DNA from: Leptotrichia sp. OH3620_COT-345
GTDB lineage: Bacteria > Fusobacteriota > Fusobacteriia > Fusobacteriales > Leptotrichiaceae
DNA length: 64,000 bases
Direction of reading: 5' to 3'
NCBI RefSeq assembly: GCF_003932895.1
Contig: NZ_RQYW01000012.1
Location: 1 to 64,000, forward strand
The notes beneath the pieces were generated by a model. That model was given only the letters and a program-made list of their open reading frames with translations, did not search any database and was not told where the DNA came from. This document shows positions 34,836 through 44,135 of this stretch, piece by piece. Made by a program: the position numbers and the translations under genes. Position 1 is the stretch's first letter; the number at the start of each line of letters is the position of its first letter.

Positions 34836-34857
34836 AATTTTCTTAACGGAGGAAAAA

Positions 34858-36573
34858 ATGAGTAATGATTTTAAACTGAAACTAAATCACGAATTAAAAA
34901 ATATAAGAAAACTTATAAATGATCCTACATTATTACTGACAATTATTTTTTCTTTGGCTGTTGTTACATTTTTCGTATTAGTTCCTTTATGGAACATATT
35001 TCTGGAAAGTTTGAAAGTAGATAAAGGAAAATTCGGTTTTGGAAATTATGTAGAATCCCTCACTTCAACAGGAAACTTTCAAGTAATAGTAAACACAATT
35101 TTGCTGGGCTTTGTGACATCCGCTATTTCTTTAATAATAGGATTCTTCTTTGCCTACGTATCTGTATATATTAAAGTTAAAGGAAAAAAGATCTTTGATT
35201 TTATTGCAATGTTACCTATAATCTCACCTCCTTTCGTCATTGCACTGTCGGCAATAATGTTATTCGGAAGACAGGGAATTATTACAAATAAACTACTGGG
35301 TCTTAAAGGATTTGAAATATATGGATTTCACGGTCTTGTACTCGTACAGGTTTTGAGTTTTTTCCCTATTGCATATATGATGCTTGTAGGGCTGCTTCAA
35401 ATGATCGATCCGTCAGTGGAAGAAGCTGCAAGATCACTGGGAGCCTCAAGATTCAAAGTGTTTTCCACCGTTACATTCCCTCTAATGGTACCCGGACTTG
35501 CAAATGCTTTTCTGCTCGTTTTTATACAATCCATTGCGGATTATGCAAATCCTTTTGTAATAGGAGGAAAATTTACTACAATTGCTGTAAAAATATTTCA
35601 GGAAGGAGTCGGAAATTATGAGTTGGGCATAGCAACTGCACTTTCCATAATACTCCTTTCTCTATCAATTACAATGTTTACAATACAAAGATATTACATT
35701 AACAAAAAATCTTATGTTACGGTAACAGGAAAAGTTTCAAGAGAAAGAGAGCTTATTAACAGTAAAAAAATAGTAACTCCCGTATTTATAGCACTGTTGA
35801 TTTTGACATCATTCGTAATAGCCATGTATATATTAATACCTTTAAGTTCATTCGTAGAAATATTCGGTATAAAAAATAACTTTACTCTTAAACATTACAG
35901 AGAAATTTTCAGATTCAAAAACAGGATTGCTCCTATAATCGCTACAACAAATTTATCATTCTGGGCAACATTGATAGCAAGTATTTTTTCAATGATTATC
36001 GCATTCCTGATTGTCAGAAAAAACTTTATAGGAAAAACTTTTATAGAGTTTACGACTATTATGGCACTCGCCATACCGGGAACAATAATAGGTATAGGTT
36101 ATGCTATAAGCTATAACAGAGTATACAAAATTCCTTTCACAAATATAACTGTAATTCCTACACTTACAGGAACTGCATTTATTATTGTAATGGCATTTAT
36201 TATAAGAAGCCTGCCTGTAGGAGTACGTTCAGGAATGAGTGCATTAAATCAGATCGATCCGTCTATTGAAGAAGCTTCTACAATACTCGGAGCATCAAGT
36301 AGACAGACATTTTTTAAAGTTACTATCCCAATGATAAGGGAAGCTTTCCTCAGCGGTCTTATATACTCTTTTGCAAGAAGCATGACTCTTGTAAGTACTG
36401 TAGTATTCCTTATTTCGGCAAAATGGAAACTGTTGACTCCTGAAATAATGAATCATATTGATCAGGGAAGAATAGGAATCGCTTCAGCTTACTGTACAAT
36501 TTTAATAATAATCGTATCAGCATTTATGATAACTGTAAAAATACTTATGTCGTTTACAAATGCAAAAAAATAA
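34858..36573 (+). CDS. fbpB: ABC transporter permease, fused two-domain FbpB type
   Basis: A 571-residue inner-membrane permease made of two homologous BPD_transp_1 domains in tandem, about 12 TM helices. Each half carries an EAA loop: EEAARSLGASRFKVFSTVTFP (~residue 184) and EEASTILGASSRQTFFKVTI (~475), which dock on the ATPase. A fused duplicate permease is characteristic of Fe3+ FbpB proteins. GGAGG precedes the ATG; fbpC follows after 25 nt. Confidence 0.92.
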   Translation: MSNDFKLKLNHELKNIRKLINDPTLLLTIIFSLAVVTFFVLVPLWNIFLESLKVDKGKFGFGNYVESLTSTGNFQVIVNTILLGFVTSAISLIIGFFFAYVSVYIKVKGKKIFDFIAMLPIISPPFVIALSAIMLFGRQGIITNKLLGLKGFEIYGFHGLVLVQVLSFFPIAYMMLVGLLQMIDPSVEEAARSLGASRFKVFSTVTFPLMVPGLANAFLLVFIQSIADYANPFVIGGKFTTIAVKIFQEGVGNYELGIATALSIILLSLSITMFTIQRYYINKKSYVTVTGKVSRERELINSKKIVTPVFIALLILTSFVIAMYILIPLSSFVEIFGIKNNFTLKHYREIFRFKNRIAPIIATTNLSFWATLIASIFSMIIAFLIVRKNFIGKTFIEFTTIMALAIPGTIIGIGYAISYNRVYKIPFTNITVIPTLTGTAFIIVMAFIIRSLPVGVRSGMSALNQIDPSIEEASTILGASSRQTFFKVTIPMIREAFLSGLIYSFARSMTLVSTVVFLISAKWKLLTPEIMNHIDQGRIGIASAYCTILIIIVSAFMITVKILMSFTNAKK

Positions 36574-36598
36574 CTGAAAATAACCAAAGGAGAGCGAA

Positions 36599-37663
36599 AT
36601 GAACGAATCAAAAAACTTAATAATAAAAAATCTGTCAAAAACGTTTATAACAAAATCAAGAAGAGTGGATGCCGTAAAAAATGTAAATTTGTCAATTAAT
36701 TCAGGAGAATTTGTCTGTCTTCTCGGACCGTCAGGATGTGGGAAAACAACGGTTCTCAGAATGATTGCAGGATTTGAAATACCTACTGAGGGAAGTATCG
36801 AAATAGGAGGAAAAGACATTGCTTATCTAACTCCTGATAAAAGAGGAATTTCAATGGTTTTTCAAAACTACGCTTTATTCCCTCATATGAATGTCTATGA
36901 CAATATCGCTTACGGTCTTAAACTTCAGAAAAAAAGTAAAAGTGAAATAGATGAGCGTGTGCATAAAATACTGGATTTAATGAAAATGGAAGATTTTGCC
37001 GAACGTGTTCCGTCACAAATGTCGGGAGGTCAACAACAAAGAGTTTCTCTTGCAAGGGCATTAATAATGAATTCAGCTGTATTACTGTTTGATGAACCTT
37101 TGTCAAATCTTGATGCAAAATTAAGACTCCATATGAGAGATGAAATAAGAAAACTTCAACAGGAAGTTGGAATTACTTCAATTTACGTGACTCATGATCA
37201 GGCTGAAGCAATGGCTCTTTCAGATAAAATCATTTTAATGAAAGACGGTGAAATTGTTCAAATCGGAAGTCCTCAGGAAATATATCAAAAACCTAACTGT
37301 GAGTTTGCTGCTAAATTTATCGGAAGAGCAAACATACTGGATGCAAAAATTGTTCAAAAAGGAAATGATTTTACAAAAATAAAATTACTCGGTTCGGAAT
37401 ACAATGTTCCTGAAGTAACTGAACATAACACAGATGATGATGTAAAAGTTGTTGTAAGACCTGAATCTATTGATTTTTCCAAAAATATGAATACACTGAA
37501 AGTCACAAAAAGCGTATTCATGGGAGAAAATCACGAATATGAAGTTCAATATGAAAATGATATAATAGAGATTATACTCAGTAATCCTCATGGAAAAGAA
37601 GTAAAAAAAGTAGGAGAAATGCTGACTTTCGGAATTGATGAAGAAGCAATACATATATTATAA
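36599..37663 (+). CDS. fbpC: ABC transporter ATP-binding protein, FbpC type
   Basis: A 354-residue nucleotide-binding subunit of the CUT1/Fe3+ group. Walker A LLGPSGCGKTTVLRMIAG (~residue 42), Q loop VFQNYALFPHM, signature MSGGQQQRVSLARAL (~140), Walker B LLFDEPLSNLDAKL, switch His in YVTHDQAEAMALSD. A C-terminal TOBE-like region (~245-354) is present. AGGAGAG precedes the ATG. It ends the operon just before a strong terminator. Confidence 0.95.
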   Translation: MNESKNLIIKNLSKTFITKSRRVDAVKNVNLSINSGEFVCLLGPSGCGKTTVLRMIAGFEIPTEGSIEIGGKDIAYLTPDKRGISMVFQNYALFPHMNVYDNIAYGLKLQKKSKSEIDERVHKILDLMKMEDFAERVPSQMSGGQQQRVSLARALIMNSAVLLFDEPLSNLDAKLRLHMRDEIRKLQQEVGITSIYVTHDQAEAMALSDKIILMKDGEIVQIGSPQEIYQKPNCEFAAKFIGRANILDAKIVQKGNDFTKIKLLGSEYNVPEVTEHNTDDDVKVVVRPESIDFSKNMNTLKVTKSVFMGENHEYEVQYENDIIEIILSNPHGKEVKKVGEMLTFGIDEEAIHIL

Positions 37664-37668
37664 ATAAC

Positions 37669-37707
37669 TATGAGGGCAATAGTAATATTGCCCTCATAAT
37701 CTTTTTT
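37669..37707 (+). terminator. terminator of the FbpABC operon
   Basis: TATGAGGGCAATA pairs with TATTGCCCTCATA in a 13-bp perfect stem with a 4-nt loop, followed by ATCTTTTTT, starting 6 nt after the fbpC stop. Confidence 0.9.
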
Positions 37708-38101
37708 ACTTTTTGATATCTCTTTCATAAAATCTTGTAATTATAATCACATCTCAGTAAAATTTTTTCTCAATCTTTTTTGTAAAAAATATCAAAGTAA
37801 AAAATTACTCGACACAAATTATTTTATACTCAACTTTCTTCTGTAAACCATTATTACTCCTTGAACTCCAAGTTTGACTATAAAACTTTTAATTTTCAAA
37901 AAATTCATTTTATTTGGAAAGTAACTTACTTCATTTAGATAACTTTATTTCTCTAATCAGTATAACTCATATTTTCAAAAAAATTCGAATGTAAGAAAAT
38001 CCGAAATATAAGCTGAAAATAAGGGGCTCTAACATGGAAAAATTCTCCAATAAGTCCTTTATTATTTTATTATTGTTATGTTCACTTATAAATTCCATTC
38101 T
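37708..38101. other. AT-rich gap without a gene
   Basis: Between the convergent fbpC and M29 peptidase genes no coding region is seen. A weak imperfect stem near 38020-38070 (AATAAGGGG against CCTTTATT) could help end the peptidase transcript, but it is not convincing. Confidence 0.4.
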
Positions 38102-39337
38102 TTAAAATGCCCAGTTTCCTTTTCTGAACACAGGTTCCCTCGTACCGTCTTCATTTATTCCGTCAATATCCATTTCAGAATCTCCTATCATAAAATCCAC
38201 ATGAGTTATCGACTGATTCAAATGAGCTTTTTCAAGCTCCTCCTCATTCATATTTTTTCCTCCCTCAACATTAGTAGGGTATGCCGCCCCCAATGCCAAA
38301 TGATTTGATGCATTTTCATCAAATAATGTCTGATAATATAAAAGTCCTGAATTTGAAATAGGGGAATCATGAGGAACAAGGGCTACTTCTCCTATACTCT
38401 TTGCTCCCTCATCCGTTTCCAAGAGCTGTTTCAAAATATCGTACCCTACTTCAGCTTCAAAATCAATAACTTTTCCGTCTTTAAAAGTCAGTTTAAAATT
38501 ATCAATAATATTTCCTTGATAAGATAACGGCTTTTTATTTGAAACATATCCATTTATTCTATATTTATCCGCTGCGGTAAATACTTCTTCAGTAGGCATA
38601 TTCGGCATAAAATCTATCCCTTTAAGATTTTTACTTCCGGCTGCAATCCATATATGATTTTCAGGTAATCCTACTGTCAAATCAGTTCCTGATGTCTTAT
38701 AATGTAAAGCCCTGAACTTTTTCTTATTAAGATAATCAGCTTTTTCAGATAAAGTTTTATGATGTTCTTCCCACGCTTTTAGAGGATCTTCTTTATCAAT
38801 TCTCACTGTTTTTAATATAGCATCCAGCAGCTTTTCCTGTGCCTTTTCAACATCAATTTCTTCAGGAAATACAAGTCTTGCCCAATCGGGAGAAGGATAA
38901 CTCGCTATTGTCCATGAATTTGCATCTGTCATTATACGAGAACGATAATATTTAAAGGCTTCTCCCATATTTTTAGCATAAACTCCCAGCTTTTTCGCTT
39001 CTATTCCTGAAAAAAGATTTGGAGAACTACTCAAAATATGTATAAATACTACATTATCATCCAAATAGTCGTTTCTTTCATCTATAGCCCATTGAGGTAC
39101 ATAAGAATACACTTCTGTGGACTGATATTCAGCATGCATACGTGAAAGCCTGTCATCGGAAAGCTTTATATGAACGTCACTCGCTCCTGATTTATATGCA
39201 AATTCAGTTACTTTATAAACTAAAGGAAGTGAATCTGTAGTACAATTTATCCACACTTTCTGATCTTGTTGAATATTTGCACCTACTTTTACTATCACCT
39301 CTGCATATTTTTCCAATTTTAAATCCAAATTTTCCAT
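38102..39337 (-). CDS. M29 family metallo-aminopeptidase (PepS/AmpS-like)
   Basis: A cytosolic aminopeptidase of the thermophilic aminopeptidase T family, 411 residues, standard length. Metal-ligand regions are at the C-terminal half: IGEVALVPHDSPISNSG (~residue 315), SNHLALGAAYPTNVEGG (~345) and HVDFMIGDSEMDIDGI (~380). The N-terminal half opens KYAEVIVKVGANIQQDQKVW. It has no Shine-Dalgarno next to its ATG; the nearest, a very strong one, lies 40-43 nt away across a stem-loop (separate entry). It is a single-gene unit with its own promoter. Confidence 0.93.
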   Translation of the reverse strand: MENLDLKLEKYAEVIVKVGANIQQDQKVWINCTTDSLPLVYKVTEFAYKSGASDVHIKLSDDRLSRMHAEYQSTEVYSYVPQWAIDERNDYLDDNVVFIHILSSSPNLFSGIEAKKLGVYAKNMGEAFKYYRSRIMTDANSWTIASYPSPDWARLVFPEEIDVEKAQEKLLDAILKTVRIDKEDPLKAWEEHHKTLSEKADYLNKKKFRALHYKTSGTDLTVGLPENHIWIAAGSKNLKGIDFMPNMPTEEVFTAADKYRINGYVSNKKPLSYQGNIIDNFKLTFKDGKVIDFEAEVGYDILKQLLETDEGAKSIGEVALVPHDSPISNSGLLYYQTLFDENASNHLALGAAYPTNVEGGKNMNEEELEKAHLNQSITHVDFMIGDSEMDIDGINEDGTREPVFRKGNWAF

Positions 39338-39386
39338 AAATAATTCGTATGATTAATTCTAAATAATAACCATACTTCTCCTCCTT
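39338..39386 (-). promoter_or_regulatory. distant Shine-Dalgarno, stem-loop and mini-ORF before the M29 peptidase
   Basis: AAGGAGGAG (39378-39386) is followed by GTATGGTTA (39367-39375), which pairs with TAATCATAC (39347-39355): 9 bp with one G-U and an 11-nt loop. The peptidase ATG at 39337 is 40-43 nt from the GGAG cores, 11-14 nt with the stem folded. A five-codon frame ATG-GTT-ATT-ATT-TAG (39359-39373) also begins 4 nt after the Shine-Dalgarno, so a leader-peptide reading is possible. Confidence 0.5.
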
Positions 39387-39435
39387 ATTACTAAATATTT
39401 ACGTTTATTAAGGACAACGTATAATCCTCAGATGT

Positions 39436-39463
39436 TTTATAATGCCTTAATTATAATAGACAA
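39436..39463 (-). promoter_or_regulatory. M29 peptidase promoter
   Basis: Minus strand TTGTCT, a 16-nt spacer, TATAAA. This gives a leader of about 90 nt containing the stem-loop. The remaining gap to 39628 is AT-rich. Confidence 0.5.
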
Positions 39464-39628
39464 TTTTTTCTGAGAACAGTATAACATAAAATCGGAAATT
39501 TCCAAAACTTTGATTATTTCAGAACAAAATAAAAAATGTAAAATTAATAAGAAATTTTTTTAAATTTCAGATCAATTAATTAAATAAATTTCGTATTTAA
39601 TTTTTTCCTAAAATGAAAAATATTCAAA

Positions 39629-40987
39629 TCAACTATTATTTATCACTTTGGATTTTATCTTTAAAAAGTTCGGGATAATAAGAACTATAGTAATTATAAT
39701 CATAATTAAATATATTCCCGAATGACCAGAAAAACTATTCACCATTCCAAGTAAAATTCCTATAAGAGTAAAATCCACATCTCCAAATGTAGTATTTACA
39801 AAGCCAAGTTTACCAAGTACAGGCAACAATGCCGCAGGTAAAAATGAAAGCAGAAGTCCGTTTACAAATGAACCTATTACAGCTCCTCTTTTACCTCCTG
39901 TGGAATTCCCATAAATACCTGCTGTAGCACCACAGAAAAAATGTGGAACCAATCCCGGAATAATTAAGATTCCTCCTGAAATTCCAAGTATTAGCATTCC
40001 TACTATTCCTCCTATAAAACTGAAAATAAAACCTATTATTACAGCTGTCTGTGCAAATGTGAAAAATACTGCACAGTCAACTGCCGGAATACTGTCAGGA
40101 ATTATTTTTGTGGCAATTCCTTGAAATGCAGGTATAAGATCAGCCAGTATCATTCTAACTCCATTGTATACAATAGCTACTCCCACTGAAAATTTTAATC
40201 CCAACATTATCAAGTACAAATACGGTGAAATTCCATTTGACAAAGTTTCAACATATGTATTCCCTGCGACTATTCCTGCTATCAAATAAAACATTGTCAT
40301 TGTAATAGCTGTGGCTATAGTTGTATTTCTCAAAAATCCCCATTTTTCAGGAATTTTCATATTTTCAGTAGTATTTTCAACATCACCTACTTTTTTTCCT
40401 ATCCATGCGGAAATATAATAGCCTAAACTTCCAAAATGTCCCATAGCAATTTCTTCACCATCAGTGACTTTTAATGTATATTTCTGTCCTATTGCAGGAG
40501 ATATGGCACTCCATGTTCCCAAGAAGAACCCTCCAATAAATATTAAAAGAATATTTGAAAATCCCATGGCACCTAATACTGCTGATAACAGACATGCCAT
40601 ATAGAAACTATGATGCCCTGTTAAAAATATATATTTATATTTTGTAAATTTGGCTACCATTAAATTTATAAACAATCCTACAACAAGGATAAGCATTGTT
40701 TCCTTTCCAAGCAAATTTTGAGCTGCAGCTACTACAGCTTCATTATTCGGAACAACCCCCTTAATATTAAAACCTTTTTCAATCATTTTTCCTAAAGGCT
40801 CTAAATTCATCACTATAAATTCAGCTCCTACCCCTAACATTATATATCCCAATATAGGTCCTAAAGTTCCAATCAAAATTTTATGTCTCGGTTTTCGGAG
40901 AGCAGTTAATCCGACAAAAGAAACTATCCCGAGTAATATAGCAGGCTGACTTAAAATATCTCTCAAAAATATTAATATCTCTTTCAT
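39629..40987 (-). CDS. PTS EIIC, UlaA/SgaT family (system 1)
   Basis: A 452-residue inner-membrane sugar channel of the ascorbate-type (UlaA) PTS family, about 11-12 TM helices. Family features: TALRKPRHKILIGTLGPILG, FLTGHHSFYMACLLSAVLG (~residue 120), YNGVRMILADLIPAFQGIA (~270), IPGLVPHFFCGATAGIYGN (~345). The operon order is regulator, IIA, IIB, IIC. No catabolic enzyme accompanies it, so the sugar is undetermined; UlaA-type permeases take L-ascorbate and probably other acidic or keto sugars. AAGGAG precedes the ATG. The 11-nt gap to IIB shows co-transcription. Confidence 0.92.
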   Translation of the reverse strand: MKEILIFLRDILSQPAILLGIVSFVGLTALRKPRHKILIGTLGPILGYIMLGVGAEFIVMNLEPLGKMIEKGFNIKGVVPNNEAVVAAAQNLLGKETMLILVVGLFINLMVAKFTKYKYIFLTGHHSFYMACLLSAVLGAMGFSNILLIFIGGFFLGTWSAISPAIGQKYTLKVTDGEEIAMGHFGSLGYYISAWIGKKVGDVENTTENMKIPEKWGFLRNTTIATAITMTMFYLIAGIVAGNTYVETLSNGISPYLYLIMLGLKFSVGVAIVYNGVRMILADLIPAFQGIATKIIPDSIPAVDCAVFFTFAQTAVIIGFIFSFIGGIVGMLILGISGGILIIPGLVPHFFCGATAGIYGNSTGGKRGAVIGSFVNGLLLSFLPAALLPVLGKLGFVNTTFGDVDFTLIGILLGMVNSFSGHSGIYLIMIIITIVLIIPNFLKIKSKVINNS

Positions 40988-40998
40988 ATTTTTCTCCT

Positions 40999-41283
40999 TT
41001 ATCCTTTATAATATTTTTTCATACTTTCTAATATATCTTCTTTTATTTTCTTTTTATTAGTATAACTTCTTGTGACAATTATTTTCTTATTTTTAGGAAA
41101 TTGTTCCGCTATTTCCTTTACCGTAATTATTACATCTGCTTCCTTAGACAATGCTCCGTTAAGGTCTGATGATTCGACTGAGACATTATTTATTCCCTCC
41201 TCCCTGCACAATTCTTCTATTTTCATTGCAAGCATCAGACTGCTCCCTATACCGTTTCCACAAACAGTTAAAATTCTCAACAT
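40999..41283 (-). CDS. PTS EIIB, UlaB type (system 1)
   Basis: About 94 residues. The phosphoryl-accepting Cys sits in the P-loop LRILTVCGNGIGSSLMLAMK at the very start (Cys8). An ATG five codons upstream overlaps the Shine-Dalgarno; the chosen start lies 7 nt after GGGAGG. It passes phosphate from the IIA to the sugar entering through the IIC. The upstream IIA ends 4 nt before it. Confidence 0.93.
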   Translation of the reverse strand: MLRILTVCGNGIGSSLMLAMKIEELCREEGINNVSVESSDLNGALSKEADVIITVKEIAEQFPKNKKIIVTRSYTNKKKIKEDILESMKKYYKG

Positions 41284-41287
41284 ATTA

Positions 41288-41725
41288 TTACCTCCCATTT
41301 TTTATGATTTCTTCTATTTCAGTAGTTGTTCCTGCATTTAAAATTTTTTCTATTTTGTCATCTCTGTCAAGAAATAGCGATAAGTCTTTCAATATTCCAA
41401 TATGTTCTTCTTTATCCCGTGCAGCAAGAATGAAAATAAGATATATCTCCTGTTCTCCATATTTAACAGGATTATCCAACTTCAGCAGTGACATTGAAGT
41501 TTCTTCTACTCCATTTTCAGGTCTTGAATGAGGCATAGCAATTTTATCTGTTATCACAATATAAAATCCCATTTTTTTTATATCGTTTATCATTGCTCTT
41601 ATATAGCTTTCTCTTATTTTATTTTTTTTCAATAATGGAAAAGCAGCTATTTTTATACTTTCTTCCCATGTTTCTATTTTTTCCATTATAGTTATATTAT
41701 CCTTTAAAACCCTGTCTAACATCAT
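41288..41725 (-). CDS. PTS EIIA, UlaC/fructose-mannitol type (system 1)
   Basis: A 145-residue phosphocarrier. The active His is in VITDKIAMPHSRPENGVEE (~residue 62), the classic EIIA2 motif. It receives phosphate from HPr and gives it to EIIB. GGAGG lies 4-7 nt from two adjacent ATG codons, either of which may be used. Its start overlaps the regulator stop by 4 nt (ATGA), a sign of translational coupling. Confidence 0.93.
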   Translation of the reverse strand: MMLDRVLKDNITIMEKIETWEESIKIAAFPLLKKNKIRESYIRAMINDIKKMGFYIVITDKIAMPHSRPENGVEETSMSLLKLDNPVKYGEQEIYLIFILAARDKEEHIGILKDLSLFLDRDDKIEKILNAGTTTEIEEIIKNGR

Positions 41726-43737
41726 ATTTCCTCCAAATATCGATATACTTCCTTTGTATTTTTACATTTCATTAAGTTTTTCATTAAGTTTTTCCGTGTT
41801 ATCAAATCAAATAAAAACTTTATTATTTCCTGTCGATTTTCTTTTTCTTTTATAGCAAAACCTATAAATATGTTTACTTTTTTTTCATTAGGAAGAAAAA
41901 CCGGCTGTTTACATATAAGTAGCAAAATTCCGTTTTTTAACACATTTTTTGAAATGTTTCCATGAGGAATCGCAATACCCTCTTCAACCACAATATATGA
42001 ACCAAATTTTTCTACAATATCGAGCATTTCACAAATATATTCTTTTGTTACATATCCTTGCATACACATATATTTTCCTACAGCTTCTATCCCTTCTCTC
42101 CAATTCATTTTCCTATCTGAAATTATTATGTCCGAATAATTTATAAAGTGACTGATTTTGTTACTTAAAGGATCTATATCATCAAATATACTTTCTCTAA
42201 ATCTCCTGTTCAGTATTATCCGCAGATTTTCTTTATTATTATTATTATTTTCCTCTATAATTTTCAGCAATTCCGACATCAAAATCTTATTTTTTCTTTT
42301 GGAAATACCATATTTCATCATTTTATTGATATCCTTTTCTTCTAACAGAGGATTTATCTTTAAAATCGGGATTTTATAAATATTTTTCAATTTCGGAGTT
42401 GTTAAAATTAAATCTGCTTTAATATCCGAATTTAAAGTTTCTTCCAATTTATAATAAGGAATTACAGCTGAAATCTCCACATTAAAATCTTTTTTTAATT
42501 TCTGCTCCAATAACCTTGAAGTTCCTTCTCCCAGACCGCAGACTAATATTATTTTTTTCTTTGCATTTTCACTATTTCTTTCAACAGATGCTTTAAAATG
42601 ATAACCAAGCAATGCTATTTCATCTTCAGGAAAAGAAATTCCGATTTCTTTTTCTATAACTTTCATTACTTTTTCACTAATTTTCAAAATAGGATCTCCA
42701 TTTTCAATTAATTCTCTGAATACGGGATTGGATATGTGTATTCCTCTTTTTATCCTGTATATTGTCGGCTTTAAATGATAAATCAAACATTCATATAAAA
42801 CTTCGTCTTCGTTTACGGACAAATTTGCATATTGGAAAAATTTTTTCATAATTTTTCTTATTAAAATTTCTTGATTCAACCAATTTTCAAGATTAAGACT
42901 ACTAATTGTAACTCCCATTAAAAAATCAACAAATTTTATTATTGAATTTTTATATAAAACTGCAATTCCATTTTTTATTAAACTATTTTCTATTATTTTA
43001 AATTCTTCTGTTTTTTCAATAAACAGAAGGGACTGTTTTTCTTTTTCTATTTTTTCATCTTTTATTACAAGCAGATATGAGTACAAAATTTTATAAGCTT
43101 CATCTCCGATATTTAATTTCAATTTTTCATTTATATCATACAGAAAATCTGATATTTTTTTTTCTTCTGCTTTTTCATTATTAAAAATATACATTTTCTT
43201 TATAAATTCCGAATACATCTTTTTTTCTTCTTCGTATTGGAATAGAATTTTTTCAAGTTTTTTTATTTTCATCCATTCCATGTTTTCGTGATCCTTATAT
43301 TCAAGATAATATCCAAAATTATTTTTATAAAGAATTTTTATTTTTTTTCTATTTAAAATATTTTTCAAAATTCTAAAATCTTTTTTCAACGTAGTTTTAG
43401 AAACTTCCAATTCCTGAGATATTTTTTTTAAATTTATATTTTCTTTAAAAAACAATATAAATTCTAAAATTCCTATTCTTTCCTCTCTGTCAAATTTTCT
43501 CATACTTTTAATTACGGAATGTACATTTTCAAAGTTCTGGTTATTATCAAAACATATTGTTTTTCCTTCCTTTTTTACTTTTTTTAATTTCATATTTTGA
43601 AGAAAAACATTTATATTCTGTAAGTTGTATGAAAAAACTCTTTTATTTATTTTATTTTTTTCAAGAATATCATTTTCACATATATTTCCATTTTTTATTA
43701 ATTCTTCCAAAATTTTGATTTCCCTATTGTTCAGCAT
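41722..43737 (-). CDS. PRD-containing PTS-controlled transcription activator (system 1)
   Basis: A 671-residue multidomain regulator of the BglG/MtlR/LicR kind. N-terminal HTH units (~1-130, with VSKTTLKKDFRILKNIL at ~113-129) precede two PRD modules, with phosphorylatable His in YHLKPTIYR (His321) and GYHFKASVER (His380). An EIIB-like domain with Cys400 follows (IILVCGLGEGTSRLL), then an EIIA domain with His592 (GIAIPHGN). Phosphorylation by HPr and the cognate PTS should tune it. It is the first gene of the operon, so it probably controls its own PTS. A possible promoter (TTGAAA-16-TATAAA, 43755-43782) would leave only a ~11-nt leader, so it is doubtful. Confidence 0.9.
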   Translation of the reverse strand: MLNNREIKILEELIKNGNICENDILEKNKINKRVFSYNLQNINVFLQNMKLKKVKKEGKTICFDNNQNFENVHSVIKSMRKFDREERIGILEFILFFKENINLKKISQELEVSKTTLKKDFRILKNILNRKKIKILYKNNFGYYLEYKDHENMEWMKIKKLEKILFQYEEEKKMYSEFIKKMYIFNNEKAEEKKISDFLYDINEKLKLNIGDEAYKILYSYLLVIKDEKIEKEKQSLLFIEKTEEFKIIENSLIKNGIAVLYKNSIIKFVDFLMGVTISSLNLENWLNQEILIRKIMKKFFQYANLSVNEDEVLYECLIYHLKPTIYRIKRGIHISNPVFRELIENGDPILKISEKVMKVIEKEIGISFPEDEIALLGYHFKASVERNSENAKKKIILVCGLGEGTSRLLEQKLKKDFNVEISAVIPYYKLEETLNSDIKADLILTTPKLKNIYKIPILKINPLLEEKDINKMMKYGISKRKNKILMSELLKIIEENNNNNKENLRIILNRRFRESIFDDIDPLSNKISHFINYSDIIISDRKMNWREGIEAVGKYMCMQGYVTKEYICEMLDIVEKFGSYIVVEEGIAIPHGNISKNVLKNGILLLICKQPVFLPNEKKVNIFIGFAIKEKENRQEIIKFLFDLITRKNLMKNLMKCKNTKEVYRYLEEI

Positions 43738-44072
43738 TTTTACCTCCCATTACATTTATACCCCTTTTCATACTATTTTCAAGATAAAGTTTTTTTACCG
43801 TTATTTTACAAAAAGTTTCCCCTCAAAACTGTAGAGTTTTTTATAAAAACAGTCGACTTTCTTTCCATGAATATCTGTCGCATCTTCCACTCCTGCTACC
43901 TATCACTTCAAAACATTAATGTCGAAGAATATTTGAAATATTAAACTAAAAGCCAACATTTAAATTATTTCAATAAAAAAACATGAATGAGCATCCAGAA
44001 AAATAACTATTTGAGCAAAATAAATTTATTATTTTTAATAAATGGAGTTTTTTTAAGTACGAAATAATCTTA
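43738..44072. other. intergenic region upstream of PTS regulator 1
   Basis: 335 nt without a gene. It includes ACTGT and ACAGT arms around an A/T-rich core near 43829-43853 that could be an operator for the regulator, and the doubtful promoter noted with that gene. Nothing else stands out. Confidence 0.35.
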
Positions 44073-44123
44073 TATAAAAATAGAGGACTCTTTTACAGAA
44101 AATTTCTGTTAATTATGTCCTCT
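44073..44123 (-). terminator. terminator of the als operon
   Basis: Minus strand AGAGGAC (44117-44123) pairs with GTCCTCT (44082-44088). A second hairpin inside pairs ACAGAAA with TTTCTGT, and an ATTTTTATAT run follows. It begins 12 nt past the alsB stop. Confidence 0.8.
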
Positions 44124-44135
44124 TCATTAATATAA

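Noticed and set aside
43829-43853. Ribonucleic antiterminator (RAT)-like element before PTS regulator 1
   Set aside because: The ACTGT/ACAGT arms are short and no overlapping terminator is present, and MtlR/LicR-type regulators act on DNA rather than RNA.
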